Notes: a model not told the origin generated them from the letters alone. A stretch of 64,000 nucleotides of DNA from Rothia sp. ZJ932 (GCF_016924835.1 NZ_CP070480.1:310001-374000), one strand, 5' to 3'. Shown: positions 18,122 through 27,320, numbered from the stretch's first letter. Numbers and translations: made by a program.

Positions 18122-18212
18122 TGGCGGATGGTAAGGGATTTGAACCCTTGAGACGGGGTTGCCGCCTACTGGTTTTCAAGACCAGCTCCTTCGGCCGCTC
18201 GGACAACCATCC
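18122..18212 (-). tRNA. tRNA-Ser(TGA)
   Basis: On the minus strand the acceptor GGATGGT pairs with ACCATCC, and discriminator G and an encoded CCA follow. The anticodon stem CTGGT/ACCAG encloses TGA. A long variable arm and a GGTTCAAATCC T-loop are present. It reads UCN codons, mainly UCA. Confidence 0.93.
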
Positions 18213-18331
18213 AAGTTAGGTGCTGAAAGCACTTGAAATAGTATTGCACAGTTGCTCTAGGGTTTGCAAAACAAACGGGGGTATCGTGGTTAAAGCCACG
18301 TTGGGTGTTGAACCTGAAGGAGAAGAGTTCT

Positions 18332-19327
18332 GTGAAAGCCGTTATCGAGAATGAGCACGGTGCGCCGGGCGTCCTTGAAGTAACTGAAACTGATAAGCCG
18401 CAGGTAGGGGCGGGGCAGGTGCTGGTTCGGATTGCTGCCGCAGGGCTTAATCGGGCGGATGTTGTGCAGCGCAAGGGGCATTATCCACCTCCTGCCGGTG
18501 AAAGCAAGATATACGGACTTGAAGCTGCCGGCGTCATTGAAGAAGTTGGTGCGGGCGTCCCCGCCAGCCGTGTGGGGCAAAAGGTCATGGTATTGCTAGC
18601 TTCGGGTGGTTACGCAGAATATGTGGCGGTGGACGCGCGTTGCGCCATCGATATTCCTGAGGGGCTGAGCTTGGTTGAAGCCGCCTGTCTGCCAGAGGTT
18701 GCTGCCACCGTGTATTCCAACCTGGTGATGGTTGCCGGTGTATCTACTGACCCGCGGGATAATGCGGGCAAGAGCGTTCTGATTCACGGTGGTTCTGGTG
18801 GCATTGGTGCTCATGCCATTCAGCTGTGCGTAGCCTTGGGACTGCGAGTTTTCTCGACCGCCGGAACGTCTGAAAAATGCGACTATATTGAGAGCCTGGG
18901 TGCTGAACCCATCAACTACCGCGAGCAGGACTTCGAGCAGGTGGTTGATGAGAAAACTGAGGGTGCAGGGGTCAACTTCATCTTCGATATGGTGGGTGGC
19001 GCTTACCTGTCTCAACACCTGCGCGCGCTGGCACTGGACGGCTCTATGGTGACCATCGCAGTGCAGGGTGGAAAAGTAGGGGAGTTCGACCTGTCACTTG
19101 CCATGAAAAAACGCCTTAATATTTACGGGCGCACCTTGCGTGCCCAAAGCCTTGATTATAAGGCGCGCGTCCTTGAAGGAGTAGAACAGTACGTGGTGCC
19201 CTTGGTTAAGGAAGGGAAAATCAGCCCGAACCTCCACAAAACATTCCTGTTTGGCGAGGTTGCGGCGGCGCACGAATATTTCGATTCTGGTCAGCACAGG
19301 GGCAAAGTTGTCTTGGTGATGGAGTGA
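18332..19327 (+). CDS. Zinc-free NAD(P)H:quinone oxidoreductase (PIG3/QOR-like)
   Basis: A 331-residue medium-chain reductase without the zinc cysteines. The N-terminal GroES-like domain contains GLNRADVVQRKGHYPPP. The Rossmann domain has VLIHGGSGGIGAHAIQL (about 148-164), the nucleotide loop of quinone oxidoreductases. It would reduce quinones or enones with NADPH. The GTG at 18332 has AAGGAGA upstream (18317), so the longer frame from 18305 is not used. It is a single gene between tRNA-Ser and cstA. Confidence 0.87.
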   Translation: MKAVIENEHGAPGVLEVTETDKPQVGAGQVLVRIAAAGLNRADVVQRKGHYPPPAGESKIYGLEAAGVIEEVGAGVPASRVGQKVMVLLASGGYAEYVAVDARCAIDIPEGLSLVEAACLPEVAATVYSNLVMVAGVSTDPRDNAGKSVLIHGGSGGIGAHAIQLCVALGLRVFSTAGTSEKCDYIESLGAEPINYREQDFEQVVDEKTEGAGVNFIFDMVGGAYLSQHLRALALDGSMVTIAVQGGKVGEFDLSLAMKKRLNIYGRTLRAQSLDYKARVLEGVEQYVVPLVKEGKISPNLHKTFLFGEVAAAHEYFDSGQHRGKVVLVME

Positions 19328-19424
19328 CCCGAACATAATGAGTCGTCTGCCTGGTTGTTGTCAGCGATACACAGGTTTATTCTTGGGGTAAGTCACATTT
19401 ATTTTCTCACCCTAAGGAGAACCC

Positions 19425-21686
19425 GTGAGTCACCACACCCGGGCAGACGTCGTGCTTGACGATCGCCCACCAGCATACGTTGAGCTAGAGATTCTTCATG
19501 AAGAAGACAAGAAATGGACCCCCAAGAAAATTGCTCTGTGGGTCATTATTGCGTTAATCGGCGGTATTAGCTGGACCATGCTGGCTATTGTTCGCGGTGA
19601 AACCGTGAACGCTATCTGGTTTGTTTTTGCCGCTGTTTCAACCTATTTCATTGGCTACCGTTTTTACTCAAAGTACATTGAGAATAAGCTGACCGAGCCT
19701 GATGACCGTCGTGCAACTCCTGCAGAGTATGACGCCGATGGCAAGGACTACGCTGTTACTGACCGCCGTGTGCTCTACGGTCACCACTTTGCGGCAATCG
19801 CTGGTGCTGGTCCGCTGGTTGGTCCCGTTCTTGCAGCTCAGATGGGTTACCTGCCCGGCACTATCTGGATCATTGCTGGTGTTATTTTTGCTGGCGCTGT
19901 TCAGGACTACTTGGTGCTGTTCTTCTCCATGCGCCGTGGCGGACGTTCGCTGGGTCAGATGGCGAAAGAAGAGCTCGGTCCTATCGGTGGTTACGCAGCG
20001 ATTCTTGCAACCCTCGCTATCATGATCATCATTACCGCGATTCTCGCGCTGGTGGTTGTGAACGCTATGGGCGAATCCCCCTGGGGTGTTTTCTCTGTCG
20101 GTATGACCATCCCGATTGCGCTGTTCATGGGTGTTTACCTGCGTTACATTCGTCCGGGTAAGGTCAACGAAATTTCGATTATCGGCTTTGTACTGCTGAT
20201 GATTGCGATTATCGGCGGTGGCGTTGTTGCTGACACTGAGTGGGGCGTACAGTACCTCACTTTGGAGCGCACTACCTTGGCTTGGGCTGTTATTATCTAC
20301 GGTTTCATTGCGGCTGTTCTGCCCGTGTGGTTGCTGCTGGCACCTCGCGATTACCTCTCAACCTTCATGAAGATTGGTACTATCTGCCTGCTTGCTATCG
20401 GTATCATCGTGGTTCGTCCCGAGATCACTGTTCCTGCTTTCTCTGAGTACGCTTCTCGTACTGATGGCCCGGTCTGGTCTGGTGGCTTGTTCCCCTTCCT
20501 CTTCGTTACCATTGCCTGCGGTGCGCTTTCAGGCTTCCACGCTCTGATTGCTTCGGGTACTACCCCCAAGATGGTTGAGAAGGAACGCCAGACCCGCTTT
20601 ATTGGTTACGGTGGCATGCTTATGGAGTCCTTCGTAGCTATCATGGCGCTGGTTGCTGCTTTGACCGTTGATCGTGGCATCTACTTCGCCATGAACTCCG
20701 CTGCCGGTGTAACCGGTGGCACTGTTGAAACCGCCGCTGTTTTCGTGAACTCTCTCGGTCTGACCGGTGTGAACGTCACCCCCGAGCTACTGCAGACCAC
20801 AGCTGAGAATGTGGGCGAGCACAGCATCGTCTCGCGTACCGGTGGTGCTCCCACCTTGGCTGTGGGTATGGCAGGTATCTTGCACAACATGATGCCCGCG
20901 TGGGATCTGATGAGCTTCTGGTACCACTTCGCGATTATGTTTGAGGCTCTGTTCATTCTGACTGCTGTGGACGCAGGTACCCGCGTTGCTCGCTTCATGT
21001 TGCAGGATACTCTGGGCAACTTCTTCCCCAAGTTCCGCGATCACAACTGGCGTGCTGGTGCATGGTTCGCTACCGCGGTGATGGTTGCTGGCTGGGGTGG
21101 CATCCTCATTCTGGGTGTTACCGACCCGCTGGGTGGTATTAACACCTTCTACCCGCTCTTCGGTATCGCTAACCAGCTACTGGCTGCTGTTGCTTTGGCT
21201 GTTTGCCTGGCAATCGCTGCGAACAAGGGTAAGTTCAAGTACCTCTGGATTATTGCCCTGCCGCTTGCCTTCGACCTGGTTGTGACCGTTGTTGGCTCGT
21301 ACCAGAAGATCTTTTCTTCTAACCCCTCTGTGGGTTACTGGGCTAACCACTTCCGCTACAAGGAAGCTCTTGCTGCCGGTGAAACCTCGCTCGGTGCCGC
21401 TCAGAGCGTTGAGGCTATGGAAGCGGTTGTGCGTAACACTATGGTTCAGGGTATTCTCTCCATCGTGTTCGTAGTGCTGGCGCTGATCGTGGTGATTACC
21501 GCGGTGATTGAGGTTCTAAAGGCGAAGAACGGTCACGCCATGAAGTCACACGAGAACCCCTACGTTGAGTCAGAGATTTACGCTCCTGCGGGTATGTTTG
21601 TCACCCCCAGCGAGAAGGATCTCGAAGCTCAGTGGCGCGAATACTACAAGAGGCACCCTGAAAAAGAATTAGCGAAGGGGCACTAA
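19425..21686 (+). CDS. cstA: Carbon starvation protein CstA, peptide/pyruvate transporter family
   Basis: A 753-residue, many-helix membrane protein of the CstA family. Marks include GHHFAAIAGAGPLVGPVLAAQMGY-type sequence (about 121-144), ALSGFHALIASGTTPKM, and FEALFILTAVDAGTRVARFMLQD. Family members import peptides or pyruvate when carbon is short. A GTG start at 19425 follows CTAAGGAGA. Both ends are charged and cytosolic. The partner gene follows with no gap, as in the cstA-ybdD or yjiY-yjiX pairs of other bacteria. Confidence 0.93.
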   Translation: MSHHTRADVVLDDRPPAYVELEILHEEDKKWTPKKIALWVIIALIGGISWTMLAIVRGETVNAIWFVFAAVSTYFIGYRFYSKYIENKLTEPDDRRATPAEYDADGKDYAVTDRRVLYGHHFAAIAGAGPLVGPVLAAQMGYLPGTIWIIAGVIFAGAVQDYLVLFFSMRRGGRSLGQMAKEELGPIGGYAAILATLAIMIIITAILALVVVNAMGESPWGVFSVGMTIPIALFMGVYLRYIRPGKVNEISIIGFVLLMIAIIGGGVVADTEWGVQYLTLERTTLAWAVIIYGFIAAVLPVWLLLAPRDYLSTFMKIGTICLLAIGIIVVRPEITVPAFSEYASRTDGPVWSGGLFPFLFVTIACGALSGFHALIASGTTPKMVEKERQTRFIGYGGMLMESFVAIMALVAALTVDRGIYFAMNSAAGVTGGTVETAAVFVNSLGLTGVNVTPELLQTTAENVGEHSIVSRTGGAPTLAVGMAGILHNMMPAWDLMSFWYHFAIMFEALFILTAVDAGTRVARFMLQDTLGNFFPKFRDHNWRAGAWFATAVMVAGWGGILILGVTDPLGGINTFYPLFGIANQLLAAVALAVCLAIAANKGKFKYLWIIALPLAFDLVVTVVGSYQKIFSSNPSVGYWANHFRYKEALAAGETSLGAAQSVEAMEAVVRNTMVQGILSIVFVVLALIVVITAVIEVLKAKNGHAMKSHENPYVESEIYAPAGMFVTPSEKDLEAQWREYYKRHPEKELAKGH

Positions 21687-21914
21687 ATGAGTCAAACGGT
21701 AACACCCGGCGGCGATGGCACGGTAGAGAAAATTAAGTCTTTCTTTACCGTTGCTGGTCGTATGTGGAACGGTTTTTCGGGTGCGGATAAGTACCACAAG
21801 TATTTAGCGCATCACCGCGCGACTGGCTGTGAGCACGAGCCCATGACGGAGCGTGAGTTCTGGCGGGACTACACTGACCGTCAAGACAAAAATCCTGAGG
21901 GGCGTTGCTGCTAG
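21687..21914 (+). CDS. YbdD/YjiX-family small protein, CstA partner
   Basis: A 75-residue protein of the YbdD/YjiX family. The core is KYHKYLAHHRATGCEHEPMTEREFWRD-like, with the usual HHR and REFW stretches, and the tail is cysteine-rich (RCC). Its ATG follows the cstA stop directly, so translation is probably coupled. Members are thought to assist CstA transport; the mechanism is not known here. Confidence 0.9.
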   Translation: MSQTVTPGGDGTVEKIKSFFTVAGRMWNGFSGADKYHKYLAHHRATGCEHEPMTEREFWRDYTDRQDKNPEGRCC

Positions 21915-21942
21915 CTGATATCCGTTAGCTATGTAAGAGTGC

Positions 21943-21992
21943 GGACGTGCGTTGTGGGCTACTGCGGTAGTTGCACGGCGCGCGTCCTTTTG
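21943..21992 (+). terminator. Terminator of cstA-ybdD operon
   Basis: GGACGTGCG at 21943-21951 pairs with CGCGCGTCC at 21979-21987 (one G-T pair), with an inner CTAC/GTAG stem. TTTTGTGTTTT follows on the plus strand. Confidence 0.7.
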
Positions 21993-22009
21993 TGTTTTGG
22001 AAAGAATCA

Positions 22010-22051
22010 TTGACAGACCGTCACTAAAAATATTAGGCTTGCCTAAGTAAA
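22010..22051 (+). promoter_or_regulatory. Promoter overlapped by a DtxR/IdeR-like iron box
   Basis: The -35 box TTGACA (22010-22015) is followed by TATTAG as the probable -10 (22031-22036). Overlapping the -10 is TTAGGCTTGCCTAA (22033-22046). The 19-base window from 22033 agrees with the DtxR consensus at 14 positions by eye. Iron-loaded DtxR here would block the promoter. Confidence 0.6.
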
Positions 22052-22086
22052 CTAGTGGTGAGTGGATAGTCTTGAAAGGGGGAGCC

Positions 22087-22557
22087 ATGGGGTTCAAAGG
22101 TTACCTGCAGAAGCGTCGCGACGATGCTGATCTGGGGCAGGGGCTGTGGCGGCGTAACCACGACAGGTTTGTGCGCGGTCTTGACCGTTTTCATCAGATT
22201 CTTGAGCGTATGCCTTCAGAGCAGATGATTGATCTCATGGTGCCCGAAGCTAACGCGCTTGCTGATTTGTTGCCGCGCGTGCGTGCTGTTGCCGAGCAAG
22301 CCCACCGGTTAGCACCGAGCGACGGGGCAGATATTCCCTACTCACCCAACGGTACCTACTCAGATCTGAACCGTTCTCTCTCGAAAGCCGGCAATTCCTT
22401 GGCTCTGTGTGCAGAGGCACTCGCGATGATGCGTTGCTCCGGTGAGTGTAGCCTTAACTGCGCCGGTAAGATTTCTGTGGCTCGCAGAGTTACCACCGTT
22501 GAGGAACACGTAGCTGCTGCCGAGGTGCTGGTTCAGGCGGCGGTCCTCGAAAAGTAA
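22087..22557 (+). CDS. Conserved protein of unknown function with four cysteines, probably iron-regulated
   Basis: A 156-residue, largely helical, soluble protein of no family I recognise. The first 75 residues are charged and amphipathic (HDRFVRGLDRFHQILERM). The C-terminal half has Cys108 and a CxxxCxxxC cluster at 117, 121 and 125. ATG 22087 follows GAAAGGGGGA. The promoter carries a DtxR-like iron box, so expression should rise when iron is scarce. The cysteines could bind metal or form disulfides, but nothing in the sequence proves this. Related proteins are probably found in other Micrococcaceae. Confidence 0.75.
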   Translation: MGFKGYLQKRRDDADLGQGLWRRNHDRFVRGLDRFHQILERMPSEQMIDLMVPEANALADLLPRVRAVAEQAHRLAPSDGADIPYSPNGTYSDLNRSLSKAGNSLALCAEALAMMRCSGECSLNCAGKISVARRVTTVEEHVAAAEVLVQAAVLEK

Positions 22558-22730
22558 TCTGCCTAGAGCTGTACATACTCACCTGCGTGTGAGTTGCGTG
22601 AACCCTGAGGCTTTAGTGAGCTGTGCTAGCTTGTAGTAGCACTGTTGCTGAGTTTCGGCTCGGTATAAGAGATGGGGATCTTTTACAACAGCGCACTTAG
22701 CTACATTGACCGGTACACCAGGGGGGAAAT

Positions 22731-23909
22731 GTGAACCGTTACGGGCACATTGATGCCATGCGCGCTTTTGCCGTGCTACTCGTTGTTTTCTCGCATGCGG
22801 GGCTCAGCTTTGTGCCGGGTGGTTCTGGTGTCACCATATTTTTTGTAATTTCAGGTTTTATTATTACCTACCTGCTGTTGCGCGAACGCGAAAAGACCGG
22901 TGGGTTTGGTATCGGCGGTTTTTATATGCGCCGTCTGATTAAGATTGCACCGCCGCTGGTCTTGATTATCGTTATTCCCACCCTGCTGTACATGGCATCT
23001 GGCGGTTCAGTAGATATTCTTGATTTCTTAGGGCAGATTTTCTTCTTTCTCAACTGGCGTTACCTTGACTCAAATATCAACGTTTTCCCAGGTACCCACG
23101 TCACCTGGAGTCTTTCTATTGAAGAGCAGTTCTACCTGGTTTTCGCACTTATTTGGCTGGTGGCGGTCAAGAGCAAAAACTACCTGAAAATCATTACCCG
23201 ACTTTCGATTGCTGTGGCACTGTATTCCTTTGCTGCGCGCGTCCTGCTGTACTTGGCAGGTGCATCGAACGACCGTATTTACTTTGGTACCGATACCCGC
23301 GTTGAGGCAATAGCCATTGGCACTCTGACCGCTATTTGGTATTTCAAGCACCGTTCAACGGAGTACCTGCGCGGAACTGAATACACAGCCCGCCACGGTT
23401 ATGAGGTGGTGCCGGGGGAGGCGCGCGAACGCTCTATTCCTGTACTGGGCCAGACCTACATCCCGGTGGTCGCTGTGGCACTGTACTTGGTGTCGCTGGT
23501 GATCCGCGATGAGGCTTTCCGTGAAACCCTGCGCTATTCCATGCAGGCGATAGCCGCCGCCCTCGTGATTCTATGGGGGCTCACCGAACGCCGCGGCGCA
23601 CTAGGACAGAAACTTCACGACGCGCTGCAATGGCGCGTGCTACAAGTTCTGGGACTCTCCTCATACAGTATCTACCTGCTGCACGATGTGGTGAATAAGG
23701 CCTTAGAACCCTACTTTGAGCACCTGCCCGTGCCCGTGTCACTGCTGGTTTTGGTGGTGCTGGGAATCGCCGGTGGCGTAGCTATCTGGAAGTTCATTGA
23801 ACTCCCTGCCCAAGCATTCAAAGACCGCCACTTTGCCTCAGCAAATACAAAAGCTGAGATGGCAGCTACATCAGAGCGCAACCAGCTAGAAACCCGCGAA
23901 GCGCCCTAA
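22731..23909 (+). CDS. Acyltransferase-3 family membrane protein (OafA/YrhL-like)
   Basis: A 392-residue integral membrane O-acyltransferase with about ten helices. Family marks are the N-terminal HIDAMRAFAVLLVVFSHAG (catalytic-type His), the FYMRRLIKIAPP stretch near residue 65, and WSLSIEEQFYLVFALIW. The C-terminus is short and cytosolic, with no fused SGNH domain. Such proteins acylate peptidoglycan, surface glycans or lipids; the acceptor is unknown. A GTG at 22731 follows GGGGGGAAAT. It appears to be a single-gene transcript. Confidence 0.85.
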   Translation: MNRYGHIDAMRAFAVLLVVFSHAGLSFVPGGSGVTIFFVISGFIITYLLLREREKTGGFGIGGFYMRRLIKIAPPLVLIIVIPTLLYMASGGSVDILDFLGQIFFFLNWRYLDSNINVFPGTHVTWSLSIEEQFYLVFALIWLVAVKSKNYLKIITRLSIAVALYSFAARVLLYLAGASNDRIYFGTDTRVEAIAIGTLTAIWYFKHRSTEYLRGTEYTARHGYEVVPGEARERSIPVLGQTYIPVVAVALYLVSLVIRDEAFRETLRYSMQAIAAALVILWGLTERRGALGQKLHDALQWRVLQVLGLSSYSIYLLHDVVNKALEPYFEHLPVPVSLLVLVVLGIAGGVAIWKFIELPAQAFKDRHFASANTKAEMAATSERNQLETREAP

Positions 23910-24023
23910 ACCCAGGCTAGGTCAGACTGGGCATCAAGATATAGAAAGCTCGCATCATCTGTTACAAATGGTGCAGTCTTTTTGTGTTGCTGCTTTCTTT
24001 AGCTCTTCACTGCCCCGTAAAAA

Positions 24024-24074
24024 TTGTGCAAAATGCCCCCAATTTTCTGTGCGGATCGGGGTTATTTTGCACAA
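24024..24074. repeat. Inverted repeat ahead of the response-regulator 3' end
   Basis: TTGTGCAAAATGCCCC at 24024 pairs with GGGGTTATTTTGCACAA ending at 24074, across about 20 bases. It sits between the convergent acyltransferase and response regulator genes. It may be a bidirectional terminator without a T-run, or a binding site. Confidence 0.5.
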
Positions 24075-24098
24075 GATGTGAGCGGCAGACGTGAGGCT

Positions 24099-24734
24099 CT
24101 AGAGTAGACCCTCCTCGCGGGCGCGGGCAATGGCGCCGGTGCGGTTATCGACCCCCAGCTTGCTATAAATATGCACCAGATGGGTTTTCACCGTTGCCTC
24201 AGAAATAAAGAGCTGACGCGCCAGCTCCTTGTTGGTAGCGCCGGTGGCAAGCAGGGCGAGTAGCTCTTTCTCACGGGCACTAAGCGTAACGTGCGACCGT
24301 TGCATGCGGGTCATAAGCGCCGAGGCGATATCGGGTGACAGCGTATTTTTGCCTGCGGCAGTGTTGCGAATAGCCGCGTGTACCTGTTCCGGCGGTGCGT
24401 CCTTGAGTAAATAGCCCAGAGCACCTGCCTCAAGGGCTGCAACAATATCTGCTGAGGTATCAAAAGTGGTGAGAATAAGGACGGGCGGACCACCAGCCGC
24501 AGCAAAGGCAGCAGTGGCGTCAATACCGTTGAGGGGCTTCATCTGAATATCCATGACGATGATGTCTATAGCGGTGCCAGCTGCGCTTAAGGAATGCGCG
24601 GTCGAGAGCGCCTCAGCTCCGTCTGCTGCCTCAGCTACGACTCGAATATCGTCGAAACCTGAGAGTACAGCACGCAGCCCTGCGCGCACGATGGGGTGGT
24701 CATCGACAAGCAAAATGTTGAGTGTTTGTTGCAT
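24099..24734 (-). CDS. NarL/LuxR-type response regulator
   Basis: A 211-residue response regulator. The receiver domain has the acidic pair VDDHP near residue 11 and the phospho-acceptor Asp62 (VMDIQM). A LuxR-type helix-turn-helix near the C-terminus includes LFISEATVKTHLVHIYSKL. ATG 24734 is ten bases after the stop of the sensor kinase gene, so the two are co-transcribed. It probably controls the divergent ABC exporter genes at 26226-28132, as in many actinobacterial kinase-regulator-exporter modules. Confidence 0.92.
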   Translation of the reverse strand: MQQTLNILLVDDHPIVRAGLRAVLSGFDDIRVVAEAADGAEALSTAHSLSAAGTAIDIIVMDIQMKPLNGIDATAAFAAAGGPPVLILTTFDTSADIVAALEAGALGYLLKDAPPEQVHAAIRNTAAGKNTLSPDIASALMTRMQRSHVTLSAREKELLALLATGATNKELARQLFISEATVKTHLVHIYSKLGVDNRTGAIARAREEGLL

Positions 24735-24744
24735 AGTGGTGAGC

Positions 24745-26052
24745 CTATTTCTGCTGGGTGAGGGGTATGTGGGCGCTGATAACGGTGCCTTCACCTGGGG
24801 TGGAGTCTACCGTGAGTGTGCCACCGAGGGCGTGGACGCGGGTGCGTAGTGAGGTGAGCCCGTAGCCGGTGTGCCCGGTAGTATCTGCCAAGGCAGAGGT
24901 GTATTCGCTCAGTTCAGCGGGCGTGAATCCCCTGCCGTTATCGAAAATATCGAGGGTGACTTCGTTTGCCCAAATGCCGAGGGTAACGGCGCTGTGGGTG
25001 GCGCGGGCGTGCGCCGTGATATTGGCGAGTGACCCCTGGCCGATGCGTAAGAGCGCCTGGCGGGTTTCTGCCGGTAGGTGCTCATCTGAGGTTTCTTCGC
25101 CGTGAACTCCATCGACGCGCAGGGTGCAGGTCAGCGGTGTGCCTTTAGCGAGTTCCTGCGCTTGGGTGTCTGTGCAGAGGCGACGCAGGGCTGGAACCAG
25201 CGCGGTGTCGAGGGCGGGGGAGGCTAGATCGTGAATGAAGCGTCGAGCCTCCGCGAGGTTTTCGTGCGCTGAGGTTTCAATGAGGTGCAGAGCGTCAGCA
25301 ACCTCGCCGTTGCGTCCCTGCTCAAATGCTGCTGAGGTGGCGCGTGACATGAGCACGATAGATGACAGCCCTTGGGCTAGAGTGTCGTGAATTTCGCGGG
25401 CGAGGCGTTCGCGTTCTTCGAGTCTGCCCGATTCGTGTTCTTGTTGGGCTAGCTGTGCTTGGGCGGCGCGCAGCTGATCGGCGATGCGTGCTTGGCGTAG
25501 CGCGTCCTGGTGGAGCGCCCTGTACGCGAAGCTCATAATAACGGCGATAAGCGCACCTAAGACCGGTCCCAGAATAACGCCCGGACTGAGCGTTACATCA
25601 AGCGGCGATTCTGTGCGCAGAAAAGGAAAACCCACCGTGAAGACTGTCAGCGCGAGAACAGTGAAAAGAGCTGTACGGGTGGGTAGAACATGTAGCGCTA
25701 AGAACATGAGAGGGAACACCAGCCAGGTGAACCCGGCGCTCATGACCATCAGCACCACCCACAATGCCACTACGCATCCCAGCCATGCTGATGCGAAGGG
25801 GCGAGGGTTAAAGCTGGTGCGTCCCTGCCTTATGGCTCGCGCGTACCGGTTCTCTAACACGGTACCCACCACATAGAACACACCCAGGGCGACAGCGCCG
25901 TGGGTTGCTCCCACTTTGGCAACCGTTGAAAGGTGAGAGTCCTGAAGGGAGATTGTGACCCCCGCGGCAAGAAGCACCGCGAACATGATATGCAAGCTCA
26001 CCCGCAGGCTCTGCAAAACGGCGGCTCCGGTGGTGGGGATTGAGCTAGACAT
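24745..26052 (-). CDS. Sensor histidine kinase (HisKA_3/NarX-like)
   Basis: A 435-residue membrane kinase. About five or six helices in residues 15-180 are followed by a coiled linker, a HisKA_3 dimerisation domain with His222 (REIHDTLAQGLSSIV), and an ATPase domain with DNGRGF and GYGLTSLRTRV. ATG 26052 is used; a longer frame to 26142 lacks family-like sequence. It has no large outside sensor domain, which suggests sensing in or at the membrane, as in envelope-stress kinases. Partner of the response regulator downstream. Confidence 0.9.
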   Translation of the reverse strand: MSSSIPTTGAAVLQSLRVSLHIMFAVLLAAGVTISLQDSHLSTVAKVGATHGAVALGVFYVVGTVLENRYARAIRQGRTSFNPRPFASAWLGCVVALWVVLMVMSAGFTWLVFPLMFLALHVLPTRTALFTVLALTVFTVGFPFLRTESPLDVTLSPGVILGPVLGALIAVIMSFAYRALHQDALRQARIADQLRAAQAQLAQQEHESGRLEERERLAREIHDTLAQGLSSIVLMSRATSAAFEQGRNGEVADALHLIETSAHENLAEARRFIHDLASPALDTALVPALRRLCTDTQAQELAKGTPLTCTLRVDGVHGEETSDEHLPAETRQALLRIGQGSLANITAHARATHSAVTLGIWANEVTLDIFDNGRGFTPAELSEYTSALADTTGHTGYGLTSLRTRVHALGGTLTVDSTPGEGTVISAHIPLTQQK

Positions 26053-26112
26053 GGTTCTAACTCTAAAACACAATCTTCGCCCACCGGCACCGTTAAGGTG
26101 GCAGAAGTTCTT

Positions 26113-26146
26113 TATCAACCAAAAGGTTGATAGGTGATTCAACCTT
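26113..26146. promoter_or_regulatory. Overlapping inverted repeats in the kinase/exporter intergenic region
   Basis: TATCAACC-AAAA-GGTTGATA (26113-26132) is a perfect palindrome. Its right half also pairs with TCAACCTT at 26139-26146 across eight bases, so three half-sites of a GGTTGA element lie within 34 bases. The position between the divergent kinase operon and the ABC exporter suggests a binding site for the response regulator. Confidence 0.55.
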
Positions 26147-26225
26147 CTTCGCGATGTAAATGCAGCGCAAACCGCGAAGAATAAGAGGGGTAAAGGTTAC
26201 TAATTTTCAGAGAAGACGGAACAAA

Positions 26226-27320
26226 ATGTTTTTGGGTATCAGAGATATCGTGTTTGCGAAGGGGCGTTTTGCCCTCATTGCCTCTGTGGTGGGGCTGATT
26301 ACCCTACTGCTGGTGATGCTCACCGGGCTAACCGGTGGGTTGGGCAGCCAGAACACTAAAGTTCTTGAGGATATCAACGCTGATCGGTGGGTTTTTGATA
26401 CCTCCGGTGGCGCTGAAATTTCTTTTTCAAATTCGAGTATCACCGCTGAACAGGCGGACGCGTGGGCTACAGGTTCCGGCGTTGATGCGGTGACTCCGGT
26501 GGGGGTTATACAGGGCAACCTTGAAGCTGAAACATCAATGGGTGTTGCGGTAGTGGGGGTTCCTGCAGATTCTGATCTGGTGACCCAAAAGGTGGGTGCC
26601 TCCGGTGGCGCGGTTCTTACCCCTCGCGACGGGGAACTCATCATTTCTTCGCAGATCGCCGCAGACACCTCAGCTGATGTGGGAGATACCGTCACTGTTA
26701 GCGGGCAAGAACTTACCGTTGCAGGTATTTCAAACGATACGTTCTACTCCCATACCCCGGTTGCCTGGACCTCCACTGCCACCTGGCAGTCACTGGCACA
26801 CGTTCCTGCTGACACCGTGGGCACAGTGCTTGCTATCAAGGGCACCGGTGACAGCGCAGACTATGAGCAACTCGCGTCCGCAACGAATACCAGCGCGGTA
26901 AGCACCCGTGATGCCTTCGCGGGGCTTTCTGCCTACTCCTCAGAAAATAAATCCCTGGTCACCATGCAGGGCTTTCTCTACGGTATTTCGGCGCTGGTTA
27001 CGGTTTCCTTTCTGACAGTGTGGACTATTCAGCGCACCCGCGATATCGCCGTTCTGCGAGCGCTGGGCGCATCAGGTAGCTACCTGCTCAAGGACGCCCT
27101 CTTCCAAGCCGCAGTGGTTCTTGCCACGGGAGCACTAGCTGGGGCTCTGCTCGGCTGGGCGCTAGGGCTTGTTGCCAGCGGCACCGTACCGTTCCAACTG
27201 GACGCGAGCACCGTCCTAGTACCGGCAGTCGGCATCTGGGTTCTCGGCATCGCAGGGGCGCTCATTGCAGTGCGCCGCGTCGCTAAAACTGACCCCCTGC
27301 TAGCACTCGGCGGCAACTAA
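26226..27320 (+). CDS. ABC transporter permease, FtsX/MacB-like
   Basis: A 364-residue permease. One N-terminal helix (about 14-38) is followed by an outside domain of about 200 residues, and three C-terminal helices form the FtsX domain (about 255-355), including TIQRTRDIAVLRALGAS. This four-helix layout is that of MacB/LolC-type transporters, which move lipids, peptides or antibiotics from the membrane outwards. ATG 26226 was chosen over 26160 because the preceding residues are basic and not membrane-like. It is encoded with the ATPase 62 bases downstream. Confidence 0.87.
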   Translation: MFLGIRDIVFAKGRFALIASVVGLITLLLVMLTGLTGGLGSQNTKVLEDINADRWVFDTSGGAEISFSNSSITAEQADAWATGSGVDAVTPVGVIQGNLEAETSMGVAVVGVPADSDLVTQKVGASGGAVLTPRDGELIISSQIAADTSADVGDTVTVSGQELTVAGISNDTFYSHTPVAWTSTATWQSLAHVPADTVGTVLAIKGTGDSADYEQLASATNTSAVSTRDAFAGLSAYSSENKSLVTMQGFLYGISALVTVSFLTVWTIQRTRDIAVLRALGASGSYLLKDALFQAAVVLATGALAGALLGWALGLVASGTVPFQLDASTVLVPAVGIWVLGIAGALIAVRRVAKTDPLLALGGN

